Of a stretch of 33,561 bases of DNA, positions 24,537-31,443 are shown piece by piece. The stretch spans positions 1-33,561 of the forward strand of contig DAORDK010000030.1 of the NCBI GenBank assembly GCA_035345935.1, given 5' to 3'. The DNA is from SSSZ01 sp035345935. GTDB taxonomy: Bacteria; Pseudomonadota; Gammaproteobacteria; Burkholderiales; Rhodocyclaceae. Each line of letters begins with the position of its first letter. The first letter of the stretch is position 1. The notes beneath the pieces are model-generated. The model worked only from the letters and a program-made list of their open reading frames with translations. It was not told where the DNA came from and did not search any database. Both the position numbers and the translations under genes were made by a program.

Positions 24537-24552
24537 TGTCAGAAAGCCGACA
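24537..24552. promoter_or_regulatory. NifA-type activator site, TGT-N10-ACA
   Basis: TGTCAGAAAGCCGACA lies between the divergent ATPase and NifX-like genes, 46 bases before the NifX-like start. The corresponding site of the second copy is TGTCGCGAAACCGACA; both half-sites are kept although the middle differs, which supports function. Confidence 0.65.
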
Positions 24553-24598
24553 AGCGTATGGCCAGTGGACAACCAAGCGCAATTTCACGGAGCACGCC

Positions 24599-24940
24599 AT
24601 GACTGCCCTCGACTTTCTCGTCGCCGTCGCCACCAAGAGCGGCCAGCAGATCGACCTCCACTTCGGCCACGCCGACGCCTTCGCCATCTACCATGTCAGC
24701 GGCGGCAGCGTCGCCTTCCACGAAAACCGGGCCGTTGAACACTACTGCCAGGGGGGCTACGGAGACGATGACAAACGCGAAGCCATCCTTCGCGCCCTGG
24801 CCGACTGCCGCGCGGTCTTCCTTGCCCGCGTCGGCGACGGCCCGGCGAGACGCCTGCGCGAAGCGGGGATAGAACCGGTCACGGCGTTCCCCTACGGCGA
24901 GCCTGTGGAGTCGATTGCCAATTGGCTGTCGTCCCAATGA
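24599..24940 (+). CDS. NifX/NafY-family protein, copy A
   Basis: The 113-aa product belongs to the dinitrogenase iron-molybdenum cofactor family (NifX, NifB C-terminus). It begins MTALDFLVAVATKSGQQID and has the family core LHFGHADAFAIY (about 21-32) and DCRAVFLARVGDGPARRLREAGIEPV; the conserved ENRAVEHYC with CQGG follows in the middle. Members bind FeMo-cofactor or NifB-co. It starts behind GGAG, is divergent from the AAA+ ATPase, and shares a regulatory region with it. A second copy (29963-30304) is about three quarters identical. The likely role is cofactor carriage or storage during nitrogenase maturation. Confidence 0.85.
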   Translation: MTALDFLVAVATKSGQQIDLHFGHADAFAIYHVSGGSVAFHENRAVEHYCQGGYGDDDKREAILRALADCRAVFLARVGDGPARRLREAGIEPVTAFPYGEPVESIANWLSSQ

Positions 24941-24975
24941 CAGATTGCGCCAGGCGCTTGGCAAGGATCGTCCGC

Positions 24976-25287
24976 TCAAGGCCAACCGCCAGTGAAATCG
25001 ATGACCTGCCCGGTGACGAAGGAGGCGCGTCCGGACGCCAGGAAGGCGATGAGTTCGCCGACCTCCTCAGGCTTGCCCAGACGCCCCAGAGGCACCTTGG
25101 CGGCAATCGCGGCGGGAGTCTGGGCCTGCAGCGCGACCGCGCCCTCGTTTTCCTTTTCGAATAGCCGCGCCTTCTCCCTATCGACGAAGCTGCGGTCATG
25201 ACAGAAAAGCATACCGAAATCGCGCAGCAGGATGGGCACGCTGCCCGGGCCGGCATACTGGCAGGCATGGGTGATCAGGACGCTCAT
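24976..25287 (-). pseudogene. Internally deleted short-chain dehydrogenase/reductase gene
   Basis: The 103-codon frame joins an SDR-like N-terminus (MSVLITHACQYAGPGSVPIL and later CHDRSFVDREKA) directly to a C-terminus typical of SDRs (GRLGKPEEVGELIAFLASG, then FVTGQVIDFTGGWP). The catalytic Ser, YxxxK and NAG motifs, about 150 residues expected in the middle, are absent. Full SDRs are about 250 aa. The frame is open throughout and GGGGAGG precedes the ATG, so a short protein may still be made, but it cannot be a working reductase. It is the last gene of the hydrolase-MFS operon. Confidence 0.65.
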
Positions 25288-25318
25288 ACCGATTCCTCCC
25301 CAACAATTCCAACGACAT

Positions 25319-25438
25319 TCATCCGCACAGCGTCAGCAGAGCCGTCCAACGCAGGAAATTTGCCGGATCGGTATGCGCCAGCCAAGCCCAGACGATCGCC
25401 AGGGCCAGAGCCAGGGCTGAAACCAGCCGATGGCTCAC
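25319..25438 (-). CDS. 39-aa single-helix membrane protein co-translated with MFS transporter
   Basis: This small frame starts with a GTG overlapping the MFS stop (GTGA) and encodes a short hydrophobic protein (LVSALALALAIVWAWLA as membrane helix, then AHTDPANFLRW). No family is recognised. Overlap with the MFS gene and a good hydrophobic helix argue for a real product, perhaps an accessory of the transporter; it could also be noise because it is so short. Confidence 0.45.
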   Translation of the reverse strand: MSHRLVSALALALAIVWAWLAHTDPANFLRWTALLTLCG

Positions 25439-26664
25439 GCCCTCGCCCCCAGAAGGGCGGGCCGCGGGATCTCGGCGTCGCGGATGGGGTAATGCAGCGC
25501 CGCGGACAGGAAACCCAAGCCGATGCACAGCCGCCACACGAGATCGTAGGAATGGGTAAGGTCGAAGACGACCCCACCCAACCAGACGCCGAGGAAGGAC
25601 CCCAGCTGGTGACCCAGGAAGACAAAACCGAAAAGCGTGGTGATGTAACGCACGCCGAAAATCTGCCCAAGGATGCCATTGGTGAGCGGTACGGTACCCA
25701 GCCAGATCAAGCCCATGACGGCGCAGAAAGCGTACAAAGTCGCCGGGCCGAGGGGAAGAAAGTAGAAGGCTGCAATGGCCAGCGAGCGACCGACGTAGAT
25801 CCAGAAGAGTAGGAACTTGCGGCGGAAGCGATTGCCCAGCAGTCCGCAGGCATAGGTCCCGGCCACATTGGCCAGGGCGATGACCGCCAGACCGATCACC
25901 GCCACCGACGGTCCCAAGCCCTGGTCCCGCAGGTAGGAAGGCAGGTGATTGGCGATAAAGGCCAGATGGAACCCGCAGGCGAAGAAGCCCAGGACCAGCA
26001 ACCAAAATCCCTGATGGGAAAACGCCTCCCGCAAGGCCTCGCCCAGGCTTTGCTGCCGTCCCCCGGTCGCCGTCGGTGCATCGTCGAGGAAGAACGCCGC
26101 CGGCAGCAACACGAGGCAGGCGACTGAAAGCGCCACCAAGGCGCCGCTCCATGTCAGGCCGTCGATGAACGCCTGGGAGACCGGGACCAGGAAAAACTGG
26201 CCCAATCCCCCCACCGCACCGGCCAACCCAAGCGCCCAGCCCCGCCGTTCCGGCGCAACCAGGCGGCTCAAGGCGCCGTAGATGACGCCAAAGGCCGTGC
26301 AGGCGAGGGCGAGACCGATCGCGAAGCCTGCGCTGAGGGTGAACACCAGGGGCGAATCGCCGTAGGCCATGCCGGCCAGGCCGCCGGCATAGGCCAGGAG
26401 TCCCGCGACGACGACGCGCCGCGAACCGAAGCGGTCGGCCACCATGCCGACCAGGGGCTGCGCGATGCCCCAGACCAGATTCTGCAGGGCGATGGCGAAG
26501 CTGAAGGTTTCCCGCGACCAACCGTGCTCGCCGATCATCGGCACCATGAAGATGCCGAAGGCGTGGCGTACGCCCAGGGAAAGCCCCATGACCACGCCTC
26601 CGGCCAGAACGTAAGCCAGCGGCGCCCGCCACCCTGATCCAGCCGATTCATTGTGCGCAATCAT
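25435..26664 (-). CDS. MFS transporter (monocarboxylate/oxalate-formate type)
   Basis: The 409-aa product has about 12 hydrophobic helices. The cytoplasmic motif GMVADRFGSRRVVV after helix 2 is the MFS signature, and the ERRGWALGLAGAVGGLGQF region and GLLGNRFRRKF loop between halves fit the monocarboxylate-type branch. The ATG at 26664 is preceded by GGAGG at nine bases and overlaps the hydrolase gene by 17 bases; a longer frame upstream lies inside the hydrolase gene and was rejected. It is in an operon with the hydrolase, a tiny membrane protein and the deleted SDR, opposite a LysR regulator. Substrate unknown, perhaps an organic acid. Confidence 0.9.
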   Translation of the reverse strand: MIAHNESAGSGWRAPLAYVLAGGVVMGLSLGVRHAFGIFMVPMIGEHGWSRETFSFAIALQNLVWGIAQPLVGMVADRFGSRRVVVAGLLAYAGGLAGMAYGDSPLVFTLSAGFAIGLALACTAFGVIYGALSRLVAPERRGWALGLAGAVGGLGQFFLVPVSQAFIDGLTWSGALVALSVACLVLLPAAFFLDDAPTATGGRQQSLGEALREAFSHQGFWLLVLGFFACGFHLAFIANHLPSYLRDQGLGPSVAVIGLAVIALANVAGTYACGLLGNRFRRKFLLFWIYVGRSLAIAAFYFLPLGPATLYAFCAVMGLIWLGTVPLTNGILGQIFGVRYITTLFGFVFLGHQLGSFLGVWLGGVVFDLTHSYDLVWRLCIGLGFLSAALHYPIRDAEIPRPALLGARA

Positions 26665-27619
26665 GACCAGTTCCTCCGTCGTTTTCGCTCGCCGGGAAGG
26701 GATACACCAGCGCCCGCGGCGGAAGCGCTCCATCGCGCAGCCAGCGCAAGGCGTCGGCCCACAGCGTGGCTTCAAAGCGGTCGTGGAAATAGGCGAAGTG
26801 GCCGATTGCGCCGGCACCGACGGCGCCGGGGCGGATCTCGATCCGGGTGCGCTTGGCGCCGCAGTAGTAGCCGAGCAGCCGGTCGAGGGCGGCCGGCGTG
26901 CCGAACGGGTCGTCGCTGAGCCCGATGGCCAGGATTTCCCCGGTCATGGCCGGAAAATGCCGCAGGGGATCGTCCCCGCGCCGCAGGAGATGGGCATACG
27001 AGTCCTCCAGGCGCGCCGTACGGAACGCCCACTCGTAGGCGACACCCGCCGGGATATCCTCATGCCAGCCGAGGCGGCGCGCCGGGAAATAGCCGAGGAT
27101 GGCGGTGACCAGCGGCATCAGGACGTGCCAGCGCAGCCACATCCACCGCCGGCGGTCGGCCGCATAGTCGGGCCAGTAGGCATACTGGGCACCCACCGTC
27201 AGGCAGCGGCGCACGTGCTTGCCATGGGCAGCCAGACCGACCAGGAGCCCGCCTATGCTGTGGGCGACCACGTCGAGCGGCAAGTCGGGAAAGGCCTGGC
27301 GAGCCCATCGCAGGGCGGCGTCGCAGTCGTAGGCACCCCAGGCGTACTTGTCGATGCCGCGGGTCGCTCGCGGATGGCGCTGACGGGAAGCGCCGATGCT
27401 CCGGTAATCGTAGGTCAGCACGGCGTAACCCTGGCGGGCGAGATAGCGGGCAAAGCGATGGTAATAGCCGGCCTTGACCGCCGTCGCCGGATTGACCACC
27501 AGCGTCCCGATCTGCTCGACCGCGGTCGGCAACCAGAGGTGGCCCACAAGTTCCACGCCATCGTTCGCGGTGAGGCAAACCGTAGCCACGGCGGCCTGGT
27601 CGAGGTGCAGGCGATCCAT
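26648..27619 (-). CDS. Alpha/beta hydrolase
   Basis: The 323-aa product has the alpha/beta-hydrolase fold: a nucleophile elbow HSIGG with S121 preceded by VVA, the LTYDYRSIGAS strand-turn after the first strands (about 68-79) and the later histidine in GHFAYFHDRF as the likely catalytic base. The enzyme is a cytoplasmic serine hydrolase (COG4757-like), without signal peptide. The substrate, an ester or lactone, is unknown. GGAGG precedes the ATG. It heads the minus-strand operon that includes the MFS transporter and is divergent from the LysR regulator, which suggests that this pathway is inducible. Confidence 0.85.
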   Translation of the reverse strand: MDRLHLDQAAVATVCLTANDGVELVGHLWLPTAVEQIGTLVVNPATAVKAGYYHRFARYLARQGYAVLTYDYRSIGASRQRHPRATRGIDKYAWGAYDCDAALRWARQAFPDLPLDVVAHSIGGLLVGLAAHGKHVRRCLTVGAQYAYWPDYAADRRRWMWLRWHVLMPLVTAILGYFPARRLGWHEDIPAGVAYEWAFRTARLEDSYAHLLRRGDDPLRHFPAMTGEILAIGLSDDPFGTPAALDRLLGYYCGAKRTRIEIRPGAVGAGAIGHFAYFHDRFEATLWADALRWLRDGALPPRALVYPFPASENDGGTGHDCAQ

Positions 27620-27635
27620 CTTTTCCTCCGCGAAT

Positions 27636-27648
27636 ATTCATGAGTTGA
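27636..27648. promoter_or_regulatory. Possible LysR-type operator (T-N11-A)
   Basis: TTCATGAGTTGAA is a 13-bp T-N11-A site with dyad TTCA/TGAA. It lies in the 117-base intergenic region between the divergent hydrolase and LysR genes, where a LysR regulator normally binds. This region is otherwise AT-rich and featureless. Confidence 0.4.
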
Positions 27649-27736
27649 ACAAATGCATGCTCATGATTAGAGTGCTTACAACAGGGCAATTCAAACGAAA
27701 TTTCAGAACGCTTAACATGAGAAAAACGAATGCATC

Positions 27737-28639
27737 ATGAACCCCGTCAAAGCGACCCGCCTACCTTCCCTGGATCTCTTCAAGGGTTTCGCCGCGGTGG
27801 GCCGCCATCTCAGCATCACCCTGGCCGCCGAGGAGCTCCATCTCACGCAGTCTGCGGTCAGCCGCCAGATCCTCGCCCTGGAGGACGCCCTGGAATGCAA
27901 GCTCTTCGTCCGCAGCCATCGGGCGCTGGCCTTCACGCCGGAGGGCGAGCGCCTGTTCCACAAGGTGTCCCCAGCGCTCAGGCGCTTGCAGGAAGCCTGC
28001 GAGACGCTGCGGCCCCTGGAGCGCCCCGTCACGGTCACCGCCAGCATCGGCGTCGCCAGCCTGTGGTTGCTACCCCGTCTGGGAAACTTCCAGTCCCGCA
28101 ACCCGGACATCGATCTGCGGGTGATGGCGCTCAATCGGGTTGCCGACCTGCGGCGCGAGGGAATAGACCTGGGAATCCGTTACTGCCAGCCTGAGGATGC
28201 GCCCCCCGGTGCCCGGCTGCTCTTCGAAGAATCCGTCGGCGTAGTGGCGAACCCGGCGCTGAATCTGGAGCGCATCGCTTCGGCCGGAGATTTCAGCCAA
28301 CTCGTCCTGCTGGACTACGAAGACCCTCAGCGACCCTGGATGCAATGGAAGACCTGGCTCGCCGACCAGGCTTGGGACAGTGCCCGCCCCCGCAGCGTGG
28401 TCCGTTTCAACCAGTACGATCAGGTCATCCTCGCAGCCATGAGCGGCCAGGGCGTGGCCTTGGGCAGGCTGCCCATGATCAGCGACCAGCTTGAAAAACG
28501 CCTGTTGAAAATCGTTGCGACACCGGAATTGCCCCGCAGCACGCGCTACGCCTACTGGCTGATCGAGGAAACGGCGACCTCGCGCCCGGCGGTGCGGATC
28601 GTGGCGGAATGGATACTCGCGGCGGCGCAAGGCCGGTGA
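27737..28639 (+). CDS. LysR-family transcriptional regulator (GcvA-like)
   Basis: A 300-aa LysR protein. The N-terminal winged helix-turn-helix (about 12-70) reads LSITLAAEELHLTQSAVSRQI, followed by the family's LFVRSHRALAFTPEGERL; the C-terminal effector domain covers about 95-295 with VTASIGVASLWLLPRLGNF and VALGRLPMI. It resembles GcvA-group regulators. It is divergent from the hydrolase-MFS operon with which it shares the promoter region, and probably controls it. The effector is unknown. Confidence 0.92.
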   Translation: MNPVKATRLPSLDLFKGFAAVGRHLSITLAAEELHLTQSAVSRQILALEDALECKLFVRSHRALAFTPEGERLFHKVSPALRRLQEACETLRPLERPVTVTASIGVASLWLLPRLGNFQSRNPDIDLRVMALNRVADLRREGIDLGIRYCQPEDAPPGARLLFEESVGVVANPALNLERIASAGDFSQLVLLDYEDPQRPWMQWKTWLADQAWDSARPRSVVRFNQYDQVILAAMSGQGVALGRLPMISDQLEKRLLKIVATPELPRSTRYAYWLIEETATSRPAVRIVAEWILAAAQGR

Positions 28640-28866
28640 TCGCGCCGGTGGGCAGGGCGCTCGCCGTGCGCAGCGGCCGCAATCCGCCGCCCGGGGCCGA
28701 GCCACCGGTCGATGACGGAATGGTCCGGGCCTTGCGCGAGAGATCCGTGTCCCGGTACGCCGCCATGGGGATCTCGGCAAACCCCCCGGTGCCCGAACCC
28801 GAAAACTGCGCGCCGTACCGAGCACGCCACTCGAAATCACGGGCCGCACCCCCTTCGTAGGAGGCA
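28640..28866 (-). pseudogene. Internal fragment of a second AAA+ ATPase gene (copy B)
   Basis: Read on the minus strand, the translation from about 28859 has YEGGAARDFEWRARYGAQ and FSGSGTGGFAEIPMAAYRDT, matching residues 184-220 of the intact ATPase at 22675 (AYEEGAARYFEWRAQYGAQF). Beyond about 28690 the similarity fades and the frame breaks down. The start of the same gene lies at 29606-29746; the toxin-antitoxin pair sits between. The remnant cannot make a working ATPase. Confidence 0.8.
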
Positions 28867-28895
28867 AGGCAGAGAGTCCGCACTTGAGTATCAGA

Positions 28896-28915
28896 ATTAG
28901 CCAGACTAGACTAAT
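28896..28915. promoter_or_regulatory. Inverted repeat operator upstream of phd-vapC
   Basis: ATTAG-N10-CTAAT is an inverted repeat about 20 bases before the antitoxin start, where Phd-type antitoxins usually bind to repress their own operon. Confidence 0.5.
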
Positions 28916-28937
28916 ACCTCCTTCATAGGAGAATCCC

Positions 28938-29186
28938 ATGCCATCCGTCAACATGCTGCAAGCCAAGTCTTCCCTCTCCCGCCTGGTGGAAGCCATCGAA
29001 CAGGGCGAGGAGCGCGAGATCGTCATCGCCCGCAACGGCCGTCCGGCAGCCAAGCTGGTGCCGATAGAAGCGGTGCCTGCCGGGCAGCGTATCGGCGTCG
29101 CCCGGGGAAAGTTCGCGGTGCCCGACAACATCGACGCCAGCAATGCGGAAGTCGCCGAACTGTTTCTGGGTAGGGGAAAAGCGTGA
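28938..29186 (+). CDS. Phd/YefM-family antitoxin
   Basis: The 82-aa product has the Phd/YefM fold: MLQAKSSLSRLVEAIEQGEE and IVIARNGRPAAKLVPIE as the N-terminal DNA-binding and dimer part, and an acidic C-terminal tail (DASNAEVAELFLGRGKA) that should wrap the toxin. GGAG precedes the ATG at six bases. Its TGA overlaps the toxin start (GTGA). It lies within the broken copy of the AAA+ ATPase gene, so the pair came in by insertion or recombination. An inverted repeat upstream may be its operator. Confidence 0.9.
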   Translation: MPSVNMLQAKSSLSRLVEAIEQGEEREIVIARNGRPAAKLVPIEAVPAGQRIGVARGKFAVPDNIDASNAEVAELFLGRGKA

Positions 29187-29569
29187 ACCTGTTGCTGGAT
29201 ACCCATGTCGCCCTCTGGGCCATTACGGATCATCCGAAACTGTCGGCGCCCGCCAGAGATTTGATTCAGTCGCCCCGGACCACGGTCTGGGTGAGTGTTG
29301 CGAGCGTCTGGGAGATCGCCATCAAGCACGCCCTGGGGCGCAGCGACATGCCCGTGTCGGGCCAGGATGCGGTGCGCTATTTCCGCGAATCCGGCTACCG
29401 GCTGCTGCCCATCGAGGCCGACCATGCGGTCGCCGTCGAGGAGCTGCCCCCACACCACCAGGATCCCTTCGACCGCCTGCTGGTCGCCCAGGCTCTGGTC
29501 GAACCGATGCGGCTGATGACTCACGACCCCATAGTGGCGGGCTACAGCGATACCGTCATCCAAATTTAG
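29183..29569 (+). CDS. PIN-domain toxin of VapC type
   Basis: The 128-aa product is a PIN-domain ribonuclease toxin. Conserved acidic residues are visible: D6 in MNLLLDTHVALW, E44 in SVWEIAIK, D94 and D97 in DPFDRLL, and D115 near the end. The length fits. It starts with a GTG that overlaps the antitoxin stop, so the two are translationally coupled. With Phd/YefM-type antitoxins this is a common pair. RNA targets cannot be predicted. Confidence 0.9.
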   Translation: MNLLLDTHVALWAITDHPKLSAPARDLIQSPRTTVWVSVASVWEIAIKHALGRSDMPVSGQDAVRYFRESGYRLLPIEADHAVAVEELPPHHQDPFDRLLVAQALVEPMRLMTHDPIVAGYSDTVIQI

Positions 29570-29605
29570 GCGATGCGGCCAGAGAGTGCGGCCGGGACGC
29601 GATAA

Positions 29606-29746
29606 TCACTCGGCTTCAGCCGGTTCGAAGCGGCCGAACGGCACCTCGACGCAATTGCCGAAGCGCAGTTGGTCGCGGAACTCTTCAAGGTGCGGAAAGG
29701 CCTGCATCATCGGCTCGATGTGGCGACGGTCGCTGGCCAGCTTCAT
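29606..29746 (-). pseudogene. Start of a second AAA+ ATPase gene (copy B), truncated
   Basis: The frame from the ATG at 29746 encodes MKLASDRRHIEPMMQAF then PHLEEFRDQLRFGNC, matching the first 46 residues of the intact ATPase (MKLAVDRRHIEPMMRAF) at about four in five positions, and then runs into a TGA at 29606-29608. The upstream promoter is also conserved. The missing part up to residue 183 is replaced by the phd-vapC pair; the next piece lies at 28640-28866. Confidence 0.85.
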
Positions 29747-29772
29747 GGGCTGCCTCCCCGAAGGTGCGAATG

Positions 29773-29787
29773 GCAGAGCACTAGCCA
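29773..29787 (-). promoter_or_regulatory. Sigma-54-type promoter of the broken ATPase copy B
   Basis: On the minus strand TGGCTAGTGCTCTGC keeps TGGC, GG-N10-GC and CTGC, the same element as at 24408. It now reads into a truncated gene. Confidence 0.5.
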
Positions 29788-29848
29788 GATTCGTGCCGCT
29801 TCGGCATGGCGAAAAAGCGACGCAGAATCAGTGGCTTCCCGCCCAGGT

Positions 29849-29865
29849 CTGGAACGCTTCTCGCT
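29849..29865 (+). promoter_or_regulatory. Candidate sigma-54 promoter for NifX-like copy B
   Basis: CTGGAACGCTTCTCGCT keeps GG-N10-GC and corresponds to the site at 24484. It is about 100 bases before the NifX-like start. The match is imperfect (AACG and TCGC). Confidence 0.4.
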
Positions 29866-29901
29866 ACCCCGGGGTGAACATCGACCCATTGCCCGCCGCG
29901 C

Positions 29902-29917
29902 TGTCGCGAAACCGACA
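29902..29917. promoter_or_regulatory. NifA-type activator site, TGT-N10-ACA (copy B)
   Basis: TGTCGCGAAACCGACA lies 46 bases before the NifX-like start and matches the position of the site in copy A. It is close to the palindromic site at 4117 in both outer halves. Confidence 0.65.
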
Positions 29918-29962
29918 AACCCGCGCACCGCGGCCCATTCACCCAACGCCAGGGAGAACGCC

Positions 29963-30304
29963 ATGACCGCGCCCGACTTTCTCGTCGCCGTCGCCACCAA
30001 GAACGGCCAGCAGATCGACCTGCACTTCGGCCACGTCGACGCCTTCGCCATCTACGCCTTATGCGGCAAGAACATCACGTTTCTGGAAAACCGGGCGGTC
30101 GAACACTACTGCCAGGGCGGCCACGGCGATGAAGACAAGCGCGAAGCCATCCTCCGCGCCCTGGCCGACTGCCGCGCCGCCTTCCTCGCCCGTGTCGGCG
30201 ACGGGCCAGCCAAACGGCTGCGGGACGGCGGGATCGAACCGGTGACCGACTACCCCTACGGGGCGCCGGTGGCGTCAATTGCGGAGTGGTTAGTTATCAA
30301 GTAG
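29963..30304 (+). CDS. NifX/NafY-family protein, copy B
   Basis: A 113-aa paralogue of the protein at 24599, with the same family core LHFGHVDAFAIY, ENRAVEHYCQGG, DCRAAFLARVGDGPAKRLRDGGIEPV. Differences gather between residues 32 and 43 and at the C-terminal end. AGGGAG precedes the ATG. It survives intact next to the broken ATPase copy, which shows the two genes are not required to be kept together. It should bind FeMo-cofactor or a precursor, like copy A. It is followed by about 200 bases of non-coding DNA. Confidence 0.85.
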   Translation: MTAPDFLVAVATKNGQQIDLHFGHVDAFAIYALCGKNITFLENRAVEHYCQGGHGDEDKREAILRALADCRAAFLARVGDGPAKRLRDGGIEPVTDYPYGAPVASIAEWLVIK

Positions 30305-30374
30305 GAAGAGGGACGCTAGACGGGCCCAATAGCTCGTTTCGACCCACTCCGGCCATTCAGCTTTCTCTGGTCAG

Positions 30375-30447
30375 TGTCCGCAGCACCGAATTGGCGGACA
30401 GCAACGTAGAAGTGAGCGGACTGCGCGGCTTTTCGCGCAGGTCCGCT
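30375..30447. repeat. Two strong stem-loops in non-coding DNA after NifX-like copy B
   Basis: Within 30305-30503, which holds no gene, TGTCCGC at 30375-30381 pairs with GCGGACA at 30394-30400, and a second stem of 13 pairs with one bulged base runs 30415-30447 (AGCGGACTGCGCG, loop GCTTTT, CGCGCA-G-GTCCGCT). No T-run follows, so a standard terminator is unlikely. The role is unknown. Confidence 0.5.
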
Positions 30448-30503
30448 CGACTGCCGGGTTGGGGGCATGGGCTTCACGGAGACCCGAAGCGTTAAGGTTG
30501 CTG

Positions 30504-30866
30504 CTAGTCACGGCTAATGCCCTCCCCTACGCCGTCTGGAATTTTGTAACCATCAAGACCTCCTTTGTCGGTCAAATCGGTCGTGACTCGGGTTGCCTCC
30601 GTGTCCCTCGCCAGCGACCAAACCATAAGTGCTCCGACAATGGGTACAAACCAAACCAGCAACCCTTGAAACAACTTCTGTCGGCGGTCGTAACGCTGAC
30701 TGCGGACGAGAATAAATGTTGCCGCGGAGTTCAGACCAACGAGCAGAACAGTCAGCAGTATCAGCACGGCAGACATGAATGCCCCCAACGTAAAGAGGAC
30801 GTCAAGTTTGCTGGGTTTCTCAGACTCGTGACGGATAACTTGTCGGCCTTCATTGGTGCAGTCCAT
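30504..30866 (-). CDS. Small membrane protein of unknown function
   Basis: The 120-aa product has two hydrophobic stretches (about residues 24-54 and 67-84), each able to span the membrane, with a basic loop (RSQRYDRRQK) between them that should face the cytoplasm. I recognise no family. Base composition is lower in GC than the surroundings and the flanks are structured non-coding DNA and a toxin-antitoxin pair, so it looks like cargo of a mobile or recombining segment. The ribosome-binding site is weak; the start may be the later Met in FMSAVLIL. The 289 bases from 30867 to 31155 hold nothing recognisable. Confidence 0.55.
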   Translation of the reverse strand: MDCTNEGRQVIRHESEKPSKLDVLFTLGAFMSAVLILLTVLLVGLNSAATFILVRSQRYDRRQKLFQGLLVWFVPIVGALMVWSLARDTEATRVTTDLTDKGGLDGYKIPDGVGEGISRD

Positions 30867-31155
30867 TGTTTTTCAATTGGATTTGGGGGTGCTGTCAGTC
30901 TGCGTCCGGTACTAAAATTCCGTAAAACCTTCACGCACTAAACTGTGCCAATGGCATTATACGGCGGCTTTCGGGCGAGTCGATCACCGGCCGCTTCTGG
31001 CCGACTTTTTCCGCTCATGCGGCGATCACTGGTTTCCAGGACTCAACCCCTGCCAGCAAATAACAACTTGGATTGATTGCGTGCCCTGCGTTCGAGCCTT
31101 GTTCGCAGCAGAACATTCCGATTTACAGATTCTGCAATACGGAACACAATGAGGC

Positions 31156-31434
31156 ATGATCCACTCGTTTAACTGTCTCGATACTGAGGCGTTATTCCAT
31201 AGTCAGGCGGTGCCACGGTTCAGGAACATCGAGCGGGTGGCGCGGCGCAAGCTGCTTCAATTGCATGCGGCTACTGAGTTGGCCAGCTTGCGGGTTCCCC
31301 CGGGGAATCAACTGGAAGCACTCAAGGGAGACCGCAAAGGTCAGCACAGTATCCGCGTGAACGATCAGTGGCGGGTGTGCTACATCTGGAAAGCGGATGG
31401 GGCGCACCAGGTTGAAATTGTGGACTACCACTAG
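31156..31434 (+). CDS. higB: HigB-type toxin (RelE superfamily)
   Basis: The 92-aa product fits HigB, a ribosome-dependent mRNA interferase: it has the HigB opening (SFNCLDTEALFH, short for the FADKETE region), basic central segment ARRKLLQLHAAT, LRVPPGNQLEALKGDRKGQHSIRVNDQWRVCY and an end VEIVDYH. The residues after SIRVNDQWR are the usual RelE-fold catalytic strand. It comes before its antitoxin, the gene order typical of HigBA. No clear terminator or operator was seen upstream. Confidence 0.9.
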   Translation: MIHSFNCLDTEALFHSQAVPRFRNIERVARRKLLQLHAATELASLRVPPGNQLEALKGDRKGQHSIRVNDQWRVCYIWKADGAHQVEIVDYH

Positions 31435-31443
31435 GAGGCGAAG

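Noticed and set aside
28070..29563. 497-codon minus-strand open frame
   Set aside because: It spans antisense of LysR, the ATPase fragment and antisense of Phd/VapC, so it is a shadow.
30326..30503. Integron attC site
   Set aside because: Hairpins are present but the boundary core sites (GTTRRRY/RYYYAAC) do not fit: GCCCAAT and GTTAAGG each deviate, and no integrase gene is seen.
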